From Crocodylus rhombifer (taxonomy: Eukaryota > Chordata > Crocodylia > Crocodylidae), in the NCBI GenBank assembly GCA_038503035.1, contig JAVSML010000032.1, positions 124,001 through 188,000 of the forward strand: a stretch of DNA of 64,000 bases, read 5' to 3'. Position numbers and translations under genes: made by a program. The notes under the pieces were generated by a model. It searched no databases. It was not told the DNA's origin and saw only the letters and a program-made list of their open reading frames with translations. Below are positions 34,887 through 46,460 of the stretch, one piece after another (position 1 is the first letter of the stretch; the number at the start of each line of letters is the position of its first letter).

Positions 34887-35073
34887 CGGGAGTGGGCAAA
34901 ATGTGGCCTGGGAGCCGGATGCGGCCTGCCATACCATTCTATCCGGCCTGTGGGGCCCTTAAAAAATTTAGAAAATTAATATTTATCTGCCCCTGGCTGC
35001 CTGTCATGCAGCCCTCAATAGCTTGCCAAAACTCATTAAGTGGCCCTCTGCTCAAAATAATTGCCCACCCTTG
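34887..35073. mobile_element. hAT MITE, complete, 187 bp
   Basis: The element starts CGGGAGTGGGCAA and ends TTGCCCACCCTTG, giving terminal inverted repeats close to CAGGGGTGGGCAA. A perfect 8-bp target duplication TCATAACT flanks it (34879-34886 and 35074-35081), the hAT signature. The internal GCGGCCTGCC and ACTCATTAAGTGGCCCTCTG blocks also occur in the copies near 600-680 and 51932-51994. Confidence 0.9.
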
Positions 35074-35081
35074 TCATAACT

Positions 35082-36579
35082 AGAAGGAAATATGACTCTG
35101 CATCCTCCTTGCCACCAAACAACTGCATGCCTACTTCCTAGTAAAGATTATAAATTGAGTTAGTGATAGATCAGAATTGAAAAGTTTGGCTGATCTTGGT
35201 CCTGTCTTCTGAAAAGGATTTGTATTTCTAAAAGGGGCAATTTCAGGAAGGCTTAGTGTTCTTGCTACCATAGAGACTTTAGGCCTATTCTGTCTTATAA
35301 GGTGGTCACATAACAAATGTCATCCATGCTTTAGACAGGATCCTATGCATATAGCCAGTCCATAATATCAATGAAGGTCCCTGGAAAGGGAAAATACAAA
35401 GGGGTTGGAAGCACTCTTGAACAATGAGGAAAATGGATGAGTCATCACATGTCTTTCTTTATATATGAGGACCCATGAAATCTCAGGCTAAATTTCCAGT
35501 TCACCCAAATTTCTAGGAGTCCCAACTTTTCTATCTGCTGCCACCCAAATAAAATCACTACAAAGAAACACCAAATTTCTAATGACCATTAACCTCTAAC
35601 CAGAAAAAGTATGTACTCTTCTGGTTGTCTGTAACTGGATTAATGCTCTGAAGTGAATGATTTCCCAAATTTCTGATTCATACCATCTCCACCACTTGCC
35701 TCCATGACAAAGGAGATATATATATATCCTTGACTGTGGTCCAATATCACTGATATTAGGACAAAGAAACCAAATTAACAGGGTTTTTCTTTTGCTTCCC
35801 CTTACCCTATTTACTGAACTAATTAAAATTTACTATATATGCATGGTAAGGGAAAAACTAATATTCTGTGTAATTCCACAATACTGAGGGCCTGATTTTG
35901 CTGTCACTAACAGAGTTATATGCTGTATATCTAGTATAAGTGAATGGAGTATTGTGCTCCTAATAGGTACAATATATACCTGAGTATCAAATGTAGGCCC
36001 AATTATCAGATGAGATAAATTGGCAAAGTTTCATAAACTATCCTAGTTTATACCAAAAGAGGACTTAGCCCCACATATCTTCACCATACTTAAAATTGCA
36101 CTCAAATTTCCCTCTACTGACCTAGGAAGCAGAAAAGAAAAAATAAGAAATAATAATAGGAAATAATAATTACTACAAGTTCAACTGTATTTTTTTCAGT
36201 AGAGCATGTATTCCCCACCACCCTCCACTAAGGTGACTGGGGCTGGGGAAAGGGACATTAAAATACAGCATGGCTAAAAATATGCTGAAGCACCAAATAA
36301 TAAAGCAGCACATTGTTCAATTGCAAAAACTACCTCTCCATTTTGCTCGGGAATGCAGAAGACAGCACTACCCAATGCAAGTGTCAAAATGGCTCATTTT
36401 TTCCAGAAATGACAATAAAGAACATTAATTATTAATAACAGATTTAATATTTCCCTGTTTGCTATTAGAACTGTTTCACGTAGTTAGAAAACACAGTTCA
36501 TTTTCTAATATGTTTTCTTATGAAGTCTATGCCAAGGTATCCATGTATTACAAAACTTGCAACTATTTTACCTCCTTGT
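35082..36579. other. Intergenic, nothing recognised
   Basis: AT-rich, without ORFs, recognisable repeats or RNA genes. A short TA run lies near 35715-35726. Confidence 0.4.
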
Positions 36580-36765
36580 TATTATTAATATTAAGTGATT
36601 GAGTCACAGGGTTTATTTTCTGAGGATTAATGACAAGTCGGGAGGAGCTGTTAGTCTGAGGTGCAGCAGAAGGTCATTAACCCCCCAGCCAGTCATTAAT
36701 CCCCAGGAAATGCCCTTGCTGAGGTCATTATTGCTATTAAGATGAAAGGTGTTATATAAGAGCTA
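36580..36765. promoter_or_regulatory. Candidate regulatory element, homeodomain-type site cluster
   Basis: Four GTCATTA-type sites occur within about 110 bp: inverted in ATTAATGAC (36626-36634), GTCATTAA (36673-36680), GTCATTAAT (36692-36700) and GTCATTATT (36724-36732). CAATAC-free flanks and a GTTATATAAGAG block follow near 36750. The spacing and repetition suggest function, but conservation was not testable here. Confidence 0.3.
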
Positions 36766-39234
36766 AGTATTGAGATGAAAACTGAAAGAAAAAAGGCTCA
36801 AAGACTCTTTATTGAAAGTAGGTGCCCTTTTTGACTGCATTTTCCTAAAGATTTTGACTTTCAGGCAAATGATGATTGGTTTGCCATTAATCATTGCTTC
36901 CCTCTGCAAACACATCTCACTAACTTGGTTTTCATAGAGTTTTTTTTCTGTTTGTTTCTCTGAATACTGTTTATTTAAGTAATTGTCAGTTCTTTTCCTG
37001 TCCTTTCCTGACCCCAGGAAACATCTTTTTTTAATGTGTTTCCATTCTGGGATTCTATTATCTACTGAATCGAGCTGCATGTATTTCCGCGGAAAGACCC
37101 AAAAGAGACAGAGAGTTGAACTTAGTCTTGAACTAAAGTCAACTCAGCTTCCATTATAAAACCCGCAAAAGTCATATAGTGAAGCAAAGCATTGAAGAAA
37201 CAGCTATGAAAAAAGAAAATCTTTCCTCAAACTGCAAGAATAAAACCAGGATGGAATGTATTACCCTTCTGAAATTAAAGAAGGTGGTTTTTCAACATGG
37301 AGGAAATAATTCATGCGGTTAATTAGTTATGTTTACTTGACATGGTTGACCAAAAGAAAATGGGGAGAGTGAGAGAGAAGGAAGCAAAACAGAGCAAAAC
37401 AGAGCAGAAGGGGAAAAATCTTTATGATTAGGAGGTAGGCAGTAAAACGCTGCTGCGCAGGATGAAGGAACAAAAGGAGGGCTTTCTGCCTGTCTCCTGA
37501 TATTTTCCAACTCAGCAAAAAAATCCATTGTGCAGCTTGAAAGAAAAAAAAAGTTAAAGTTGAAAGCTTAGTGTGTGAAAGCAACTGCTCAACCATTGTT
37601 TAATACGGGCTAATGTAATGTCACCGTTTCCCCATTATGTAAGTTGCAATTTTTGTTACAGTTGCCTTGGTCAATGTTATCACTTTCACTTTTCAAAAGA
37701 GGGGGATACTTGTAGATGGTATTTCTCCTTATCCCTCCTACTCCCCCAGCCCAAAACAAATACTTCTGTTAGGAAATATCAGTGCTGACCAGATGTCACT
37801 GACTTTTTTTTTTTTGCATGTGTCCTTTAACAGCTGGCAAGAATATCAGCTCAAATTATTCACCACAAGCACACTCTTTCTGTTTGTCTCCAGATAAAGG
37901 GATTTGAAATCCTGCTTGTCAGAAAGGGATGCTAAAAACTGTGGAATGGATTTCTATGGACAGAAGGGATAGTTCGTTAAGATCATTAACAAATGGGCAG
38001 TAATTGCCATAGGGATCATTGTAGATTAACAGTTAAAACATCCAGATGATCCCTCAGGTTGAACATCTTATAGTCTGGGGATATCTTTTAGCCAATTTTT
38101 TTTTCTTCTTGGAACTACTGATACATGACTCATTCATACAACCAACAAATAATCATAGAAGTACTTTTGATTTTGGTCTTGTCATCCAAAAGATAGATTT
38201 GGATGTGGTTACAGGTAAGGAATATAGAGGAAGGTGGACTGCGTTGTCACGAGTCAGGAACTTACTTGCACTGGTGCTTATGTGTGTGTTTACGCCACCT
38301 TGTACTGAAATCTTCTTAGCTCTCATAGGTAAGAGGCAGGCCTACTCTATTCTTCAATGGAAGCTCTCCAGGAAAAGCCCTGGTGTTGAAGACTATAGGA
38401 AATGTTCATGATGATTCAACAAGTGGCAATCTTCCCACTGAGTCAATATTAGAAATACATTGTTGGAGGTACCATCTTATGTATAATGTGTAAGAGAAGC
38501 TGTGGTGGCTTGTGATTATTAAAAATCCTGTGGGTCTTGTCCCAACTGTCAGTGTGAGCCACTGCATTCTGCCTACCTCTATGCTCCCTGTATTTCCAAT
38601 GCTAATATTGTTCTTCATTTGCTTCCTCGTTTCAAAATGTTTACTGGTATGTAACAGTAATAGTGCAGAATGATAGCCATGTTCTTCCCCAGGGATGGCA
38701 CCATTTCAGTAGTAAGCAAATTGCCTTTGAAGACAGTCAAAGAATTCTAGAGAGTCTGCTGCATGAAAGCTGCAATTTGGATATTGTTGTTATTACTTTC
38801 CAACTAAGGAAAAATTAAGTTTCTATTATAAACGTGCCTGGATCTAGCCTGTGAGGATGCAAACTTGAACTTTTCTACTGTACCCTATCTCTGGGACTGA
38901 GACATGAAGGTTTATTTTGTACTTATTGTTTCTAACATAACTGTGGCTATCCTCATTACTAATAGAAATGTCTAATCTGTTTATCAATCCTACTAAGCTT
39001 TTGAAATGGTATCAGGACCACTCAGGGGTATGTTCCACAGGTCATTGTACTCTATGTAAAGAACTGTTTCTGCTTTAAACATACCATCTTTCTATTTGAT
39101 TAAACATCCCCTTATTGTTGTTTTATCAGTGAGTGAGTAAGAGTACTGTCTTTTTCTCAGTCTACATTTTCACTGACTACCTGTCTTGTATACATACCAG
39201 CCCAGCCTCTGGCTTCTTTACTTTTCATTCCATC
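36766..39234. other. Intergenic, nothing recognised
   Basis: The 105-codon minus-strand open frame at 36763-37080 has no recognised family, signal or splice context, and I treat it as chance. The stretch at about 37900-38050 looks unique. T runs occur near 37806 and 38098. Confidence 0.4.
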
Positions 39235-39365
39235 CAGGAAGAGCACACACCAACGGCTGAAACTTCCTTAGCCTGACGAAGGGTTTTTGAACCCAAAAGC
39301 TTGCTTAATAATTGTTTTCCAGCTATTTAAATTGGTCTAATAAAAGATATCAGATTCACACAAAG
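39235..39365 (-). repeat. Dispersed reptilian repeat (TTTTATTAGACCA type), minus orientation
   Basis: Read on minus: GATATCTTTTATTAGACCAA, then AAGCTTTTGGGTTCAAAAAC, then CCTTCGTCAGGCTAAGG. It is the same family as 34578-34760 and 46300-46460. Confidence 0.65.
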
Positions 39366-39903
39366 AACCGGGTCTTTTTCTACCATTTCTGCCATATAGA
39401 TTGCTGTGGCATGCCCTTCCATTTGTGTTTCAGAGCTAAGCTGGCCCAGTCTTTCTCTGCAGATGGAAGTCTATCCAAGTGTCTTAATCTTTTCCACTGC
39501 CCACCTCTAGATCCCCTCCATGTGATCAAGATTTTTTTTTCAAAAAGTAGACACTAAAACTGGATATGATAAACCACTAACTTAGGCACATCTGAACAGA
39601 GAACAGGGCTCTGAACTAGGATTTGGGCAATCTCCGCTCTGGTGTCCTTAAAGCAGTTTATTTACCACCTTGGGATAAAATCCTGGTCTTGACAAAGTCA
39701 GTAAGGGTGTTGTCATCTGTGGCCTGAGTACCACTCTCTGTGGTTTGTTTCCCCTTCTGAAAAAAATGAAGGTGATGGTGCTTGCCTTTTATTACAAAGT
39801 AGTTTAAATGTTTATATAAAGATGAAAACTGCTTTATACAAGCTGGGGTGCCACAGGTTCCTTTTAAGGGTGCCACAGGAAGCCATGCAATATTACTGTT
39901 GTT

Positions 39904-40105
39904 AATCATAGATTCATAGATGCTAGGGTTGGAAGGGACCTCAACAGAACATCGAGTCCAACCCCCTGCCTAGGCAGGAAAGAGTGCTGGTGTCAGATGA
40001 TCCCAGCCAGATGTCTATCCAGCCTGCTTTTAAAGACCCCCAAGGTACAGGAGAGCACCACCTCCCTTGGAAACCCATTCCAAATTTTGGCCACCCTTAC
40101 CATGA
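39904..40105 (-). mobile_element. CR1 LINE 3' end fragment
   Basis: On plus: CATAGATTCATAGATGCTAG, GGTTGGAAGGGACCTC, GAGTCCAACCCCCTGCC and TCCCAGCCAGATGTCTATCC. This is the CR1 3' terminus on the minus strand with its 8-bp terminal repeat (ATAGATTC). It is moderately diverged from the 30695 copy. A tRNA-like SINE fragment on minus may adjoin at about 40115-40185 (AGATGCCTTATCTGTTAGGC). Confidence 0.85.
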
Positions 40106-40185
40106 AGAAAAAACAACCACAGAGGGACTTTAACCCCCACTCCAGAGTCAGATGCCTTATCTGTTAGGCCATGTGGTCACCTGCA

Positions 40186-41320
40186 ATAAAGTGTGCAGAC
40201 ACCTGCATGTGATTCTCAAGATAAACCCAAAAATTTGAAATAGGAATCCAGATTCAAAAACATTCTGATCTGTTATGGTCTTTCTAATGCCTTTGCAACA
40301 GAAGTATTGCTCAATTATTTTTCCATACTCAAGAAACAAGTGAAAGCTAAGAGCTGGCATTTTTCAAGGGGTGCCTTGAGAACCACTCTCCTATTCACTT
40401 TTTTTTTTCACTTCCATTAGTTACTAAGCAGATGTCTTCACAGAGCTGTCCTCAGTAACTTAAAAATTACTTAATCAAAAAGTCACTCACCCACCACATT
40501 GCCAGAAGTTTACTGTGGCAGTCCTATCAACATTTATACGCAGACCCCAGCAAGTTAGGACACCAGTTGCAACAAGACAATGCCTCATGAGCCTATAAAG
40601 ATGATGAAGTAAAACAATGCTTTAAAAAAAACCCCAAAAATAAGAGGTACATTCTAATTCAGGAAATTCAAGTTCAGAAGATATGAGTTTTGCTTTAGTT
40701 ACACTGCCCTAAAACCCAAATGTTAAGTAGCCTGCTCTGAATGGCTACTTTGACTTAGAAGTAATAACTGTTTTCTTTGTATAGTAAAATAGTAAAAAAG
40801 TTTCTTGAATAGCTGACAATCTAATACAACTGAAAATGTTTGATTCCTCCAACAGAAAAAGTATTTTCAAAAATAGGAAAAGTCATGAATCAATAACAGC
40901 TGTTTCCAGCACCTGTTATTTATTCTCGTCATTAACACTTCCTATAATATTTTTGAAAGAAATGGGTATCTTTCCTATTCATTAGTACATCCATGGCATT
41001 TGGTGATTAAAGTTGATCTACAAGGTGCATTTATAAAACACTGGTCAACTTTTTTTGCAGATATTTTGCAAACAAGAACCTTTCATACTCATCCCTGGAG
41101 TATCTTTCCTTAATTCAGATGCCACTTCAGAAAACAGGTACCATACCTCTTCATAAATACGCATATGATATCCAGTTTTGAAGAGTTGCTTTTTGGTAGG
41201 TCTGAGAGACACATTCACAAATTGAGTATGGAAAACACATGATACATTTATCACATGATATATTTATAGACAGAGAGAGATAATTTCTGTTCTCTGCCCC
41301 TTCCTCCTGGACCTTGATTA
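40186..41320. other. Intergenic, nothing recognised
   Basis: AT-rich sequence, with no gene or recognisable repeat seen. Confidence 0.4.
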
Positions 41321-41321
41321 A

Positions 41322-41440
41322 GTCATAGAAATCATTGAGAAGTACAGCTGGAAGGGACCTCCAGAGGTTATCTAGTCCAACTCCCTTCCTGAGGCAGGAT
41401 CATCCCTATCCAAACCATCCTATACAATCTATTTATGATG
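41322..41440 (-). mobile_element. CR1 LINE 3' end fragment, older
   Basis: On plus: GTCATAGAAATCATTGAGAA, GCTGGAAGGGACCTCCAGAG, TTATCTAGTCCAACTCC and CTGAGGCAGGATCATCCCTA. This is the CR1 3' terminus in minus orientation, truncated after about 120 bp. Confidence 0.8.
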
Positions 41441-41486
41441 GATCCTATACAAATCATTTAGGATGAGATTTTTTAAAGGTCTCTAA

Positions 41487-41680
41487 GGGCACACCCACAT
41501 GTTCTCAAGTAATGTGCTTTAGGTAATGTGCATTAAATCTTGTACCTCCGTTGTGAGGTACTAAAAACATGCATATTCGCCTATTTTAATGTGCGATAGG
41601 TAAAAAGGATGTTTTCTATGATACTTTAATGTGCATTAAAATAGGCTAATGCACATTAAAGCCCACATATAGATGTGCCC
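41487..41680. mobile_element. MITE, GGGCACA...TGTGCCC, with TAA target duplication
   Basis: Terminal inverted repeats GGGCACACCCACATG and GGGCACATCTATATGTGGGC (inverted right end) are bounded by TAA on both sides (41484-41486 and 41681-41683). TAA is the Harbinger-type target. The interior is filled with AATGTGCATTAAA direct and inverted copies. The host is an older repeat with GATTTTTTAAAGGTCTC on the left and AGAGCCTAAGGAG on the right. Confidence 0.75.
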
Positions 41681-41684
41681 TAAG

Positions 41685-42012
41685 GCCATTTTTACATGTG
41701 CAAGCACCGCAGCACCAGACGCTTTGAAAAGCACCCTGCGCTGCGACGCTTGCAGTTGTATAAGTGGCAAAATACACGTCAGCGCTGAGAAAATGATGGT
41801 GGCACACTTTTGAACTAAAACGCCTTGGAGGTGCCTTAGTTCAAAAGAGCACCACCACCGTATTCTGTGCACTAACACACATTTCACCACTTATACAACT
41901 GTACACAGTGCAGCGTGCATCAGCTCGCATGTGGGACAGACACAATTAATCGAGTCTGCTCAGAAGGGGCGGATCTCCAGTGTGTCACCAAACAAAAAAG
42001 TATGTGTATAAA
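41685..42012. mobile_element. Fold-back element nested in the MITE end
   Basis: A 328-bp near-palindrome. Arm 41749-41826 (GCAGTTGTATAAGTGG...CTTTTGAACTAAA) pairs with arm 41832-41905 (TTAGTTCAAAAGAG...CCACTTATACAACTG), mismatches being mostly transitions. Outer ends read GCCATTTTTACATGT and, inverted, ATTTATACACATAC. The flanking direct repeat TGCCCTAAG (41676-41684 and 42013-42021) is derived from the MITE right end, so this element landed later. It has no coding capacity. Confidence 0.75.
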
Positions 42013-42021
42013 TGCCCTAAG

Positions 42022-44540
42022 AGCCTAAGGAGAGGTCCCAAGCAGGGTTTTTGAAAGCAGTTAAGTGCCTATCTCCCCATGAAATCAGTGGAAGGTCATA
42101 AGTAAATCTGTAATGTTTTTATGTTAATAAAAGCTACATTTTGATGGTTATTGTAAATGTATGAGATGTAATTTTACCTTCCCTTTGAATGCTGCACTGA
42201 TCAATTTATGGTGATGACATGTCTAACTCTCAGTCTTAAATAAAACAATATAGCAAGGGACCTAGAGAAAACAATCCCCTCATTTCATTCCATTAAAGTG
42301 TTGGGAAAAAGCCTGCAAGGCTTCCCCCAGACCCGGTGTGTGCTGGGCCATATGTGGGAAGCTAGGGCCATCTGCACGGCAAACCTGTGCCTTCATACCA
42401 TCTTCCCCTGTTCGCATGCCTTTAATGGAGTCTCCAGGGACTTCCCTGGCCATGGCTGCCCCAAAGGAAGGTGTCCTCCAGAGGAAAAATGATACAGCCC
42501 TAGTCATTATTGTCTTTTCTGGGGATTTCCATGACAACAGACAGAGGTAATGTGCATTCAGCCCCTGGCTGCTTATTCTCCCCCTACCTCCCACTTGTAG
42601 ATCTAGACCCACATATTGACCTTTCTGGGGTCCAGGTATGTTGGGGGAAGGGTAACAAGGGAGGAAACAGTATCACAGGTGTTCAATGGTTTTTTTAAGC
42701 TCTTAAACATAGTGTCTGTTGCCTAGATTAATCCACATTTGAGCAAATTTTAATTGTTATTTTACAATCATATATTGCAAACAGGCATCTTATATTAGCA
42801 ATAAAACCCCATATTACTGGGAGTGGAAGCATTTTAAACATACTTGTCACTTTGCTCTTCATTTGCCGTACATTTTCTGTTTCCTTCTGCTTGGCTAATG
42901 AAATCTAGCCAAATCTGTGTCATGTTTGCATAAAGTCAGCTACACTTTCAAAACTGTACTAGGTTTCAGACAGTGCAAGGTTTATTTGTTTTAAAGCTAC
43001 TGCTTTCATGAATCATTTTTAAGTTTGTGGAATTATTTTTACTGGTGTTTGGTTCTGTAAAACTTGATTTATACAAAATGTATATGTTGGACCAAATGTA
43101 AGAAGACAGTGTTCCTTTAATATGGACAACTAGAGAATTTATCAAAAGGAAATGTCAGCAGAAGTTTATAGTCTGGTAATTAGATAACACAGATAAGTTC
43201 TCTGCACTCACAACTGCCATTCCAGATAACACTTCCTGGAGTAAATTAAACGAACTCTAACACAATGGTATACATTTTTTTTTCAAAATTCCTTTAAATT
43301 TATAGAAGGAAAGGAAATTCAGATCCAGTCTAAAACAAGCACTGTGTGTACTATTTTGCTATTGCTTTCTGTTCTGAACAGACCAGTTAATTTTCACGGA
43401 GCATAGTGGCTATCTGCATTTTTCAAAGAAGATCAGAGTTTCGGCAGCAGCAGCTGTGCCAAACCATCACTGCTAAAGGACAATGAAAGATTCCACATTC
43501 ACTTTGATTTAAAGCAAGGTAGAAACAGACTGTAACCAAAAGTATAAGAGGATAACATTTCTCAGCCAGGTGGCCTTTGTAAATAGATCAGCTTCATATG
43601 TCCAGGGGAGGGGGGGAAAGGGGGGGGAACTGAGTTATAAAGAAAAATGTTGAGATTAACAGCAAGATTATCTTGTATATTAAAGGCAAGTAAAACATAT
43701 TTAAGTCCTGATTCTCTTTTCCACTGAGGTTCATCTATACAATGCTGGCTTGGGCTTTAGTGCAAATGATTGTACAAGGTACAAATGGAGATTCATACCC
43801 AAGGATGCCTCAGTCTCCAGGGAATAAACAAAATAGCAACACTAACCAAACTCTTTGGTTCAATTGGCAGTCCATGTTGAAGAGGGTGGCTCATCCCAAT
43901 CACATTTGATGAAACCGGCTAGAAAGTTCCCAGGAACTGGTGCTCACAAAGCATGACCTATGAGTGAAGAAGAATCAGTTCAGTTTTGCCAGCTCTCGTG
44001 ATTATCTCACAGAATGTGATTGATTTGTTTTCTGTTTCATGTTAAAAGTTTCGCAATGATCTTCCTGTTCCTGGAATCACAACTTATGACATTTTTGTTA
44101 TTCGAACTGGTCTTTTTGTCCCATTGTTTTCAGTGTGGCTGCAGCCAAGCTCCCTCACCTAGGGTGATGAACGATCACTGTTTTCTCTGAGTTTGGGCTG
44201 TAAAGGCACGATGGCCCCTACTAAAGATGTCTGCCACATCACCTGTTTTCAGTGACATGGTTGCCAGGCTACCTCCAGGGAAAATGATGACTCCATGAAC
44301 TCTGTTTTTAGGGGTTTGGATAGCAAACTGTGAGAAGCATGACAAAGCCTGAAGAGGAGCCAAGGGAAATTGGGGTTCTAAAGAGATGCCAGGGGGAAAG
44401 GAAGGAGTAAGGCAGAATATTGTATAATATAAGAGAGGAAAAGACTGAGGGGGCACTGGAGATTTAAAAAGGGTAAAAGGGGGTCCTGCTCTGAGTCACC
44501 AGTGTGGAGACCCCTGCTAGACACATGTATTTACATGTTA
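42022..44540. other. Intergenic with traces of an ancient repeat
   Basis: AGTTAAGTGCCTATCTCCCC with ATGAAATCAGTGGAAGG (42058-42095) resembles the amniote repeat phrase 'ttaggcgcctaactccattgaaatcaatggga'. A G-rich patch lies at 43605-43629. No gene is seen. Confidence 0.4.
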
Positions 44541-44544
44541 CAAA

Positions 44545-45352
44545 GTTACAAGGGTGGGCGGATAAGAATAGGATGGGTTTCAACACAGACAAGTGCAAGG
44601 TGATGCACCTGGGGAGGAACAACCGGCACCATACCTACAGGTTGGGGAACTCCCCTCTTGTCAGCACGGAGGCGGAAAGGGATCTGGGAGTCATCATTGA
44701 CTCCAAGATGAACATGGGCCGGCAGTGTGGAGAGGCAGTAAGGAAGGCCAACCGTACCTTGGCATGCATCCACAGATGCATCTCGAGCAGGTCCAAGGAG
44801 GTGATCCTTCCCCTCTATGCAGCATTGGTCAGGCCGCAGCTGGAGTACTGCGTCCAGTTCTGGGCACCGCACTTCAAGAGGGATGTCGACAGCATGGAGA
44901 GGGTCCAGAGGAGGGCCACTCGTATGATCAGGGGACAACAGGGCAGGCCCTATGAGGAGAGGCTGCGGGACCTGAACCTGTTCAGCCTCCACAAGAGAAG
45001 GCTGAGGGGGGATCTTGTGGCCTGTTATAAACTAATCGGGGGGGATCAGCAGGCGTTGGGGGAGTCACTGTTTCCCCGAGCACTGCCAGGAGTGACCAGG
45101 AATAACGGTCACAAGCTGGCAGAGGGTAGGTTTAGGTTAGATATCGGAGGGCGCTACTTCACAGTCAGGGCGGCTAGGGTCTGGAACCAACTTCCAAGAG
45201 AAGTGGTGCAGGCTCCTACCCTGGGCGTGTTTAAGAGGAGGTTAGATAAATATCTAGCTGGGGTCATTTGACCCCAGTACTCTTTCCTGCCATGGCAGGG
45301 GGTCGGACTAGATGATCTGCTCAGGTCCCTTCCGACCCTAAAAACTATGAAA
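44545..45352 (+). mobile_element. CR1 LINE 3' fragment, young-looking, with partial RT ORF
   Basis: Starts abruptly at GGGTGGGCGGATAAGAATAG and carries the post-catalytic RT/C-terminal region and 3' UTR, ending GACCCTAAAAACTATGAAAC. The open frame (44504-45271, ending AGVI-stop) includes KVMHLGRNNR, ERDLGVIIDSKMNMGRQC, YALVRPQLEYCVQFWAPH (with A between Y and L), and RMIRGQQGRPYEERL. It is very similar to the 30695-32500 copy, with which it forms an inverted pair. Confidence 0.9.
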
Positions 45353-46299
45353 CTATTTCAGCATGAACTTTGAACCTGAACTACCCATGCTCTTGTTGCA
45401 GGCAGGCTACTTTCCCATGGAAGCAATAGGCAAAATTTGTAAATGCCCAAATGTGGCAAATTGTTTTTATTCCCAAAGGATGCGTGGGGTGGAAGGGGTG
45501 TGTGTGAAAGACCTCATGGTTTTTAAACTAATCATATTTTTTGTCCTTTGTCTTTGTACAGCTCCACAGTTTATATCAAAACAGACACAAATCTAGCAGT
45601 CGAGACCAGAACCCAAGGTTTTCCCAACGTGCTTTGTAAAGAATGATACAGGCTGGGGTGAGTCAAGTGTGCTTTGAGGGCACCCAACAGATCAGAGACT
45701 AAGGCAGATTTTAAGCATCTCTTGGCTCCAGTATGGGTCAGAGTAGAGTTTAGTCCAGAGTTAGGTGCACAGATGCTTGAACTGAATCACAGCTGAGAAG
45801 GCTCAAGAAGGCTAACTCTAGACACTGGGGGAGTTTTGCAAGCCGAAGTGTGGGTTCCAAATGAATATTAGATACCTAAGGGTCCTGAGGTAAGCAGAAA
45901 GGGATTGACCTAGATTACCTTTTGTGATTTAGGCACTTAAATTCCATTAGGAACCTAGTTGATTGACTGGATCTGGCTTTGTATTCCCATATAATAAATG
46001 GTAACTGCTAAGCTTTTCAACAAATGTCAGACAGCTCTCTGTAGACTTTTTTCTTCTACACAAATCGAAAGGCCTTAAACACACTGGGAAATTACACTGT
46101 ATAAGATCTTGTGATAACTAACAAAGAGTTAGTGAATATAACATTAAACATTCAGGCATTATGTACACACAGACATGGTACTTCTTTAATGCTACTGTCA
46201 TAGCTGTAGTCATACAGCACCTTTCGTGTGGACACAGTTATAGCAGTATCAAGAGATTTATACATTGTACCAACAGAGCTTATGCTTGCAAAGGGAAGA
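45353..46299. other. Intergenic with an ancient repeat trace
   Basis: About 45840-45970 (ATTAGATACCTAAGGGTCCT, GTGATTTAGGCACTTAAATT, CATTAGGAACCTAGTT) resembles the same 'ttaggcacctaaat' repeat seen near 42058 and 46905-47060. No gene is seen. Confidence 0.4.
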
Positions 46300-46460
46300 G
46301 AAGAATCTATAGTGGTATAAAGGCGATCAGGACTTGTAGTAGAGATGATATCTTTTATTAGACCAACAAGATTTTTGCTAAAAAAAAATTCTTCTATTGC
46401 AAGCTTTCGGGCACAAACACCCTTCAACAGGCATTGGAGAAAAGGTTGTAAAAGTTCTGT
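46300..46460 (+). repeat. Dispersed reptilian repeat (TTTTATTAGACCA type)
   Basis: GATGATATCTTTTATTAGAC, CAACAAGATTTTTGCT, GCAAGCTTTCGGGCACAAAC, ACCCTTCAACAGGCATTGG. Same family and order as 34578-34760. Confidence 0.7.

Noticed and set aside
36763..37080. 105-codon minus-strand open frame
   Set aside because: AT-rich DNA, no recognised motif, no neighbours; consistent with chance.
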